This document shows, in pieces, positions 50,940 to 64,000 of a stretch of 64,000 nucleotides of DNA. The notes under the pieces are model-generated. The model searched no databases. It had not been told where the DNA came from and was given only the letters and a program-made list of their open reading frames with translations. Position numbers and translations under genes: made by a program. Every line of letters starts with the position of its first letter. Positions within the stretch are counted from its first letter, which is position 1. This DNA comes from Torreya grandis (lineage: Eukaryota > Streptophyta > Pinopsida > Cupressales > Taxaceae). Location: NCBI GenBank assembly GCA_037957365.1, contig JARHVA010004804.1, forward strand, positions 1,010,501 through 1,074,500, read 5' to 3'.

Positions 50940-51420
50940 ACCCTTAATAAAAAAAACATAGAGTAAATAAATCAAGTAATGTAGGCACACAAAACATGCC
51001 ACATAAAAATTAAACAAAGCACTCAAATAAGACATGCCACACATAATGTAAACATAAAACTTAGATAATACACACATAGTGTATAAGGAATATAACATAT
51101 ATAATATCCAATGTTACAAAAAAAGTATACATAAATAAAAATGTAATAATATTGAGCATAAAAAAACAATGTCACACTTAAAGTACATAGATTAAATAGA
51201 TAAATCATAACACATCGAGTAAACATAGGAAATAATTAAGTCACATAGAGTAAATGATGATATTATATCAAGCATAGGAAGCACATAGAGTATATGACAT
51301 AAATCAAGGAAGACATAGCAAACATGAATCAAAAAAGAAAGGCACACCAAATGGTAAGTAGATGAAGTAGACACATTAAGCATACTAACATCATAACAAC
51401 ACAAAGTAAGCTAGTAGCCA
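50940..51420. repeat. worn short-unit repeat around CACATAGAGTA
   Basis: CACATAGTGTATAAGG, CACATCGAGTAAACATAGG, CACATAGAGTAAATGATG, CACATAGAGTATATGACAT and ACACAAAGTAAG recur at 20-60-bp steps. No coding signal. Confidence 0.5.
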
Positions 51421-51639
51421 TAAACCATGTATAAAAAAATAAATAAGTCATGAATGAGACCAAAATATATAAAATAAGTAATCACATAATTATATTAAAT
51501 AATAAATATAAATATAATATATAATATCAAATACGTGATCAATATGATAGAATATGAAGTATTGAAAGGGAATGCCTCAAAACATCCCTATATCAATTAA
51601 TAAAGGTGAACCTAACCTACATTGGATCCATAATAACAT

Positions 51640-52600
51640 GTGTTGATGTGGTTTTTATGCACACCATAAAAAAAATTAGGTAGCCTTTAATGTTTTAGGA
51701 TTAGTGAAAATATTCACTCCAAGGCATGAGTTATAGGGTATTTAGTTTTACAAACAACTTGGCAATATAATAGTAGTGAGTAGAGTAGATATTTATCTGG
51801 GATGGTTTATATATGGAATGATTATGAGATCTACTTGATATGGATGGATGGATATAGACTAAGTTGGTTAGGATCAAAATAAAACTCAAAAAGGAGTGAA
51901 AGGTAGGACAAAAATAATATTTGTGAATCACAGACAAATGAAACCTTTAAAGATTGGATCTTGCACTATGGGTTGGACAAGTAGTTAGGGAACTAATACT
52001 TTATGCAAGTTACTATCAAAACATAAAATAGAAAAACATAGTTAAGATTTAAAATAAAATAAAATAAAATATAATAAACTTTAGTGTACATAGTCAAATG
52101 TCATTACATATGTATGATTGAAATTACATATCTAGAAAGAGAGATTACAATTATTAAACATAAAGCATTTAGATTAGTTACTGCACAATATAAATAGCTA
52201 TATAAAATGATACTTATACACAACTCAAGGACTAATAATACCATAATTATTGATCTTCTTAAATGAATCATAGGTTTGAAGAAGAATAAAAATTTCACAT
52301 CAAGACAAACTTTCAGAATAATCCATAGAATTTCTTATTTACCTTGACAATAAAAATTATGCTCCCTTTGAAATTGTGAGGATAAAAGAATATATAGATT
52401 TGGGATGGGTTTCCTCATATTCCAATAAATTTCTAATATTATATTTTCAAAATATACTCAAGAGATCAAATTTATCTAGAATATGCATGCACATGATATT
52501 CATAAAACCATTTACCAAAAATTCCATAATCACAATGTAAATACACATATATGTCTGAAATAGAATAGAGACTCAAGTATCATTACATTAAAATACATGC
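51640..52600. repeat. 0.95-kb direct repeat, copy A (3' flank of family P copy 4)
   Basis: Matches 55430-56385. Shared landmarks are ATATTCACTCCAAGGCATGA, ACTCAAAAAGGAG, TTGGATC.T.CACTATGGGTT, AAGTAGTTAGGGAACTAAT, AACTTTAGTG.ACATA and TACATATGTATGATT. It is non-coding and could be an LTR or a 3' untranslated region; its ends do not show clear TG...CA termini. Confidence 0.8.
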
Positions 52601-52609
52601 ATTCAAGAT

Positions 52610-55030
52610 ACCTTCCCCAATGAGGCTACGACTTAGCTTTGGAAGTCTTTATTGTATTCAAGATATTATACAATTTCTTGGCTTCACTTTGAACATTATC
52701 CACTATTTCTATGGGAGCCTAAATAATATACTTCTAAAAAATCCTTTATATATCCTAATTTTGGATTCTATACATTTCATTCATATCTCCCCTTATTGAT
52801 TCCACCAAGGCACAACAATCCTCTTCATATTATTTAGGGTCATTGGAGTTCCTTTTATATTTCTTGGCCAAAAGGAATAGGTTATCCGTTTACTCCAATA
52901 TTATTTCATCCCCTATCCTATCTACTAATTTCCTTTTCCTTACCCTACAAATAGTGTCATATTTCTTGTCAAAGAATGTACCTATTATTGGTATTTATAT
53001 TATTACTCATGGGAATATTTGACCCAAGAAGGCAAAATGAACTCCCCTTGTTCTTCATGCTGAGTGGCCTTTATAAAGGTATAAGGTGGGATAGATCCTA
53101 GTAAAAGCATTAAGGCACTAAATGACTCTGCTCCATCCTAAGATGTCTCTCTGAGGTGTAGTCTCTACCACATATCTTGTTTGTCCTAGAGTCTTTGAGA
53201 TGGTCATGATGGAAAACTCAGTTTGATTAGACTAAGGGATACAAAAATACAATTGGGTATATGAACTTGTGGTTACAAGTAGTGCTCTAGTTACCAAGTT
53301 ATTAGAAATGGAAATAGTTACAAAATAATGTTCATATTTATCCTTATATAGGAGATTATGCCCTTATAGTTGTTACAAAATAATGTACTATGGATACTAT
53401 TTGAGGCCTTGGGAATCCCTTAAAAATGTTATTTCTAATTTGGGGATCCATCTCCCTTTAGGTGGCATCTCTTCCATTGGGATATCTTCTTCTTATTGAG
53501 GAGAGGGAAGAGGTTCTTACTCTAGAGGTGATTGAGCATGTTGTTGAGGACATTAATAGATTGTAACTCTATTCACCTCCTCTACTATTATAGTTTCCTC
53601 ATCTCTAGTGATTGAAGGATAATATTGAATATTTTATACCACTACCATTGGTGTGTTTTTATTTTTCATCCATTTATAGACCTTAGAGTCAGCTTGAGCA
53701 TTGATGGATATTTCATCATTTTCAAATATTTTATGCCCATAGGGGATTTGGAATCCATTCCTTGTGAGATTAATGAGATATTTACTGACTCTCCCCCTAG
53801 GTTCTTAGTCTATGTGCCTTGCTTCCTCCAACCCATATTGGACTCGAACCTTATTAATTACATTGAGGTGTATTCTTATTAAATATTGAATTCGACCTAT
53901 GTTGAGTGGATTATTATGGTAGTTCCCTTGATGTTTATAAACAAGGTCCTCATCAACACTATTATATATTTGGTGTGCAATCTCCTAATCTACTAGCTTA
54001 TCAGGGACACAATGAGGAAAATATAGGGGAGGTTCCCTTGTTATGTATATCTTGATTATGGTACAATCAAGATAGTACCAATAATCACCTCTCTTTTCTA
54101 TAATTCTTCTCATGTTCTTAGAAATATTGGGCATTTGATGCCCATAAATGGCCTAGTAGACTTGTGGATAAATATCCTCTAAAATCATTTTAATTTCAGA
54201 TCTAAACCTAGACATGTAACATGGATAAATCATCATAATCCCTCTTCTTGATAATTTCAGTAGATGACTCTTAGGGTTTCCCATGAATTCTTTATATTAT
54301 TACCATGACTACATCCATCATGTAGGACATCATATATAAGGTTCTATCAAAGGGATTATGATCAAATTGGAACATTTATGCTCTTATTCTGATATCAATA
54401 ATCTCTTTAAGTGTTAAAATTTTATCAATAGTAAAAATAATATCTAATAGGGGTACCCATTCATCATGCACATAAATAGTGATAGGAAAACCATATAATA
54501 TATTCATTAAGGCCATGGATATTTGAATCCCTATCCTTAATTTAACCATCAGGATTGAATAGGTATCACCTCAAATAGTCAACTTATCTCATTTATTAAG
54601 CCATTACTTGAGTTTCCCCTCAATTATGTTTTCCTCTAGATATGCATTATAAAACACCTAGTAATAAGTCACTTATGACATTAAGAACTACAAATATTTA
54701 TCAAGTAACTCTTTAAAAATTTAGGCTACTAGATTTATATGAATTTTAAATTGTAGGAAATCCCTAGTAATAGCACCATTAATAAATAAACATCATAAAA
54801 GGTCAATCTAAGGCATTACCTTAGATTTATCTAGATAAATTATACAATATTATGGTCTTGATTTATAAAAAATCATAAATGTTTCTTTAGCCATCCTTAG
54901 ACAACTGATTATGCACTGAATTTGGCTTAATTCCATGCAACTTATCTTAGATAGCTGAGTAGTGATGGAAATAAAAATCAAGAACCCCCATATCAAACAC
55001 TCTATCCATATATTTAGGCTTAACTATGAT
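52610..55030 (-). pseudogene. family P copy 4
   Basis: Homologue of copy 3. From the N-terminus: MGVLDFYFHHYSAI-like start (about 55.0 kb), IDLLWCLFINGAITRDFLQF (copy 3: IDLLFDLFTNGKISRKILHF) and AIYGHQMPNISKNMRRIIEK. Then come the conserved DYWYYLDCTIIKI at about 54055-54096 (copy 3: DYWLYLDYTIIMI, also similar in DNA) and LYFPHCVPDKLVD. A linker follows, and at the C-terminus KLYNILNTIKTSKAK..PHWG (about 52.63-52.7 kb). Compared with copy 5, about 0.8 kb of C-terminal coding sequence is missing exactly at the junction with repeat A. Function unknown; many stops. Confidence 0.6.
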
Positions 55031-55429
55031 GGTATATAAATAACTAAGTTGATTTACTCATGATGAATATTTCATTATTCTATTATAAAGCACATAAATA
55101 TCTTTTAAGGTGACTAGAAATACTTACAGATATGCTAATAGAAAAACTAGGGCTTTTGGTAGTAGGGTATCTCAAATTTGTAATTTGATTGAATTTAATT
55201 GATAACGATGGTGACTTGATGTTTTTAAAAAAATATGAATATATTTCCAAAATATTATGACTTGAATATTTAGTTATTGTGAATTTAATGTAGTATTATA
55301 TTCTAATTTTGCTTCCTATTTCAATTTGAATTTGCAAGTCATCTTTAGCGAGTAACTTTTGTCATCCGGTAGTTTTCCAGGGTTATGAGAGTGTTTAGTC
55401 ATTACATTATGATAGGGGTCAATTTTACA

Positions 55430-56385
55430 TGCATGTGATTTTTATACCCACCATGTAATCTTATGAAGTAGCAACTAACATTTAATTATTAGTGACAATA
55501 TTCACTCCAAGGCATGAATAATAGGGTATTTGGTTTTGTAAACAACCCGGTGGTAGAATAGTGATGAGTGGATTAGTTGTTTACATTAGATGATTTAAAT
55601 ATGACATGAGTCTAAGATATAATTGAGATATATGGATGGATCTAGCTTCATGTGGTAAAGATTATAACAAAACTCAAAAAGGAGGGAAAGGTATGGTATA
55701 AAATAGGATTTGTGAATTAGAGTCACATGAAACCTTTCAAGATTGGATCCTACACTATGGGTTAGATAAGTAGTTAGGGAACTAATGATTTATGAAAGTT
55801 ACTATCAATGCACAAAACAAACAAACAAAATTAATATTCTAATGAATATAAATTACAATAAACTTTAGTGCACATAATCAAAGGTTGTTACATATGTATG
55901 ATTCTAATTGCACATCTACAAAAGGAGATTATGATTATTAAACACAAAAATTTAGATTAAATATTGCACAATATGAATAATATATCAAACAACACTTGTA
56001 CACAAAATAAATATTGATAATTCCAGAATGATGGAACTTATTTAATGAATCACAAGTTTGGATAATAAAAAAATTGTACATCAAGACAAATTTGCAGAAC
56101 AATTCATAAAATTTCTTATTCACCTTAATATAAAGAATTGTCCTCCCTTTGGAATTGAGAGGATACAAGAATATATAACTTGGGAAGGGGTTGCCTCATA
56201 CTCCAATAAATGTTTAATATTACAATTCCAATAATATACTCAAGAGCTACAATTCATGACGAATATGAATGCACTTAAAATTCATAAAACCATTGGCCAA
56301 AATTTTCATGATCACATTGTAAATACATATATAAATGCCTAAAATATAACAATTCCTAAGTCTAATTACATTAAAATATATGCTT
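55430..56385. repeat. 0.95-kb direct repeat, copy B (3' flank of family P copy 5)
   Basis: Second copy of 51640-52600, 3.8 kb away in the same orientation. With the flanking family P copies it makes a tandem pair of whole units. Confidence 0.8.
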
Positions 56386-56582
56386 ACATACATAAATATC
56401 TATGGTGCCAACTCAAAACTTATGGAAGAGGAGAACAAATTCATGCCCATTCTAGTTCTAAGAAAATAGAATGAGGCTTTGCATGTGAAGAGTCAATAAA
56501 AGTGGATCGAGTAGTATAAATTAACCACAATGTGAAATATAAATTAAGACCAAGTTCTTGAAGGAATAATTGATAATTTAAT

Positions 56583-58672
56583 TTATGTTGTAGTAACAAA
56601 CTCCTTAGTAACCTTGAGTTTCTTGTATAGTGCATAGGCAGTGTTAAAATTGGCATTGATCATACTAAAATTGAACATGGATGACTTAAATATCAATGTG
56701 ATTTCACCCATCAGTCTCTTATGCTTAGATTTTGAGGCTCTAAACTTGGCTATGAGTTCCTCTACCTTAGTTACCTTATCCTTTGAAAAATTGATTAATT
56801 GAAAATTTTCTTCACTAGTCTTATATACTGTACCCTCTACCTCAAGATTGAATGTTTCTACAATGGCTCTAAGTAATCCTTGAAAATTGGGCATATTCAC
56901 AAATTTCCCTATAGAGGTGATTAAACATATAACCCTCATATCTTTTGAAAATTTTATGGCCTCTCTTCTTATCTCACAAACTGATCTATTAAAGCCTTTA
57001 TTTATTGGTGCCAATTAAAGGCACTATATCTCTTAGAAATAATATAATTTAAAGCCTACACAACTTCTTAAGAAATAATTAGATTCAAATGATTGTAGGA
57101 ACTATTCATTATGATACCAAAAAAATTATCCTATTTTATAATTCTTTTAATTGGTTCCAAAAGGTTAATACCTTTCCCCAATGAGGTTGGGGCTCACCTT
57201 TGAAAGTCCTTATTGTGTTTAAGATATTGTATAATTTCTTGGATATGAACATTATCCACTATTCCCATAAGAGATTGAATAATCTACCTCTATAGAATCC
57301 TTTTTCTATCTTGGTATTGGCTCCTACACATTTCCTTCATAGCCTCCCTTATCAAGTCCATAAAGGCACAAAAATCCTCTTCATATTCTTCAAAGTCATT
57401 GGGGTTCTATTTTTATTTCTTAGCCAAAGGGAACATGTTTTCTATTTGATCCAATATTATTTCCTCCCCTCCATTTTCTACTAATTTCCTCTTCCTTACC
57501 CTCTAAGAAGTGTTATATTTATTTTCAAAACATGTCCTTATTATTAGCAATTATATTAGGACCACGCCCATTATTTCTTTCTTTTTCTCTTGGGATTCTT
57601 TGACCCAAGAAGGGGTGATGAACTCCCCTTTTAAAAGAGGAGGTGAAAGAGTAACTTACCTTATTAAGGGTTTGATTTTATTATTCATAAGGAACATTTT
57701 CCTATTGTGTAGAGGCTGACCTATCTTCTTCCTCCCCAACTTATTCATACTCTATATCCTCTTTATATCAATTATTTCAATTTCACCCCTTTCTTCTTTC
57801 TCTACGGTCTCTAGTTCCTCTTCTCCCTCATCATTGGCATAATATACTAATGAGATTTCCTCTTCATGTTATTATTATTCCTCATCAATATGGCCTATAT
57901 TAAAAAATAAACATTATGAAGGTGTTTCTTCTACTTGGGAAATATTGGGAGAGATTGGAAGGGTTATAAGATTCCTTTGATAAGTAGTAATGGGTGATTG
58001 TGTGGAAATAGGGTTTTTCCCTAAGATATATGTAATATAAGATGAAGGGGAATAAAGTGGTGGAGGTGAATTCATTAAAAATATAGATTCCCCTAATAGA
58101 GATGTTGGATTTGATGGGGATGTTATTTAGGATGGCATCGCTATAAAATAACTCTACAAGAGCTTAGGAAATCTTATCTATTAAACCATAGTTAGAGGAG
58201 GTATAGGTGTCAAATAAAATGTTCATGTATGTCATATTATATGAGATGATGCCCTTGTAGTTGATACAAATGATACTATATATTCTATTTGAGGCCTTGA
58301 GAGTCCCATAAGAATGTTATTTCTAATTTTGGATCCATACCATTTTGGGTGGAATGCTCTTCTACTGGGCCAGCTTATTATTGTTGAGGAGAGGGAGGAT
58401 ATTATTACTCTAAAGGTGATTGAGATTATTTTTGAGGCCATTGATAGCTTTTAGCTTTGGTTACCTCTTATACAATTCTAATTTCCTCCTCTCTAGTGAT
58501 TGAAGGATCATATTAAATATTTTTTTCCACTACCATTGGAATATTCTGTTTATTAATTCGTATATAGACCTCAGAGTCATGTTGAACATTGATGAAGATT
58601 TTATTAGGTTTAAAGATTTTATGACCATAGGGAATTTGGAATCCCTTCCTCATGAGAACATTGTGGTATTGT
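56583..58672 (-). pseudogene. family P copy 5, C-terminal half
   Basis: It preserves only the linker and C-terminus. From 58.67 kb: a Ser/Thr-rich linker with acidic runs (57.8 kb), KLVENGGEEIILDQIENMFP, EEDFCAFMDLIREAMKEM and KLYNILNTIRTFKGEPQPHWG (copy 3: KLHNIIQLIRDIKGESKPQWG). Then the best-preserved piece of the family follows, 143 open codons at 57014-56583 (REAIKFSKDMRVICLITSIG, KDKVTKVEELIAKFRASKSK). This is mostly helical and charged, suggesting a coiled coil, and ends at a stop. Sequence similarity to copy 4 stops abruptly near 58672, so the N-terminal half was lost or never copied. Function unknown. Confidence 0.6.
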
Positions 58673-63501
<4,829 letters not shown>

Positions 63502-63710
63502 CATGGGAGAATTGAAAAACCTACCATCATGTCGAACATGAGAGGACTTCAACCACTACCAATATGACATTCATGGGAGGATTAAACAACCTTCCACTAT
63601 GTTCAACATAAGAGGCCTCTAATACACTACCAACATGACATTCATGGGAGGGTCAAAAAATCTTCCACCATGTACAACACGTGAGGAATTTAATATGATA
63701 CCAATATGAA
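63502..63710. repeat. 70-71-bp tandem repeat, three copies
   Basis: Copies start with CATGGGAG at 63502, 63572 and 63643. Each contains CC.ACCATGT.CAACA..AGAGG and ACTACCAA.ATGACATT. The last copy is the most diverged. Confidence 0.9.
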
Positions 63711-64000
63711 GATGCTACTCACATACCACCATCAATCAGTGTCAAAACATTAAAAATACACACACTAAAGTATAAGCACTTGATGCAATTAAGGGGGAAC
63801 AACTTTTGTATTTCTCACAATCTTCTTGCAAGATTGTTAATAACATTTCAACATAACAAAAATATCTTGTGACAAAATCATAAGGATGATTTAATTATAG
63901 ATTGTAAATTTTTTAACTTCCATTCAACCAAATCTCTCTAATTTAGAGATGAAAGTGGTCCAATTTCATACCCAAGCCTTGCTTTATTTAGGGACACCTA

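Noticed and set aside
51640..56385. Calling the two 0.95-kb repeats the LTRs of one element
   Set aside because: The sequence right of copy B repeats the sequence right of copy A, so a tandem duplication explains it. I found no TG...CA ends, primer site or matching target duplication.

Overview
This is plant nuclear DNA made of old, heavily decayed repeats. I find no intact host gene, no rRNA or tRNA gene, and no bacterial-style operon or CRISPR array. The evidence is a nested Ty3/gypsy LTR retrotransposon with plant-type gag, protease, reverse transcriptase, RNase H and integrase remnants, very AT-rich sequence, long CA/TG microsatellites, and reading frames broken by stops and small indels. 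Very old insertions packed inside one another suggest a large, slowly purged genome such as a gymnosperm; that is inference, and the species cannot be read from the window.

Layout. 1-5.1 kb: a 1.33-kb tandem duplication (1665-2990 and 2991-4758) carrying + strand gag-like remnants; the second unit also holds a 436-bp insertion. 5.1-10.4 kb: no recognisable gene. 10.4-12.7 kb and 26.7-27.7 kb: two halves of one - strand pseudogene ('family P'), split by a 13,966-bp LTR retrotransposon (12752-26717) that is bounded by the 5-bp target duplication AGTAC. The transposon lies on the - strand and has LTRs of 1469 and 1355 bp, a degraded tRNA-Asp-type primer binding site, gag, PR, RT, RNase H, INT and a large third reading frame between INT and the 3' LTR.

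28-43.4 kb: three arrays of a palindromic minisatellite built on GGTATCTCCTAGGAGATACC (29.2-31.1, 37.1-37.7 and 43.0-43.35 kb). Each lies roughly 0.6-1.5 kb upstream of the start of a - strand multi-copy pseudogene (family P copy 1, a second 'family Q' at 32-36 kb, and family P copy 3 at 38.3-42.4 kb). The repeated pairing suggests that array and gene are parts of one repeated unit.

43.6-47.1 kb: + strand remnants of a transposase-like gene, with an N-terminal domain resembling plant En/Spm-associated proteins and a later GHTHED motif region resembling the DUF7869 domain. 47-51.5 kb: minisatellites and a 200-bp CA tract. 51.6-58.7 kb: a tandem pair of family P units (copies 4 and 5), with one 0.8-kb segment deleted in copy 4. 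58.7-64 kb: no recognisable gene, a perfect (TG)72 tract and two small tandem repeats.

No gene set here works together as a pathway. The recoverable history is of several element families inserting, duplicating and decaying, mostly by transitions of the C-to-T/G-to-A kind.
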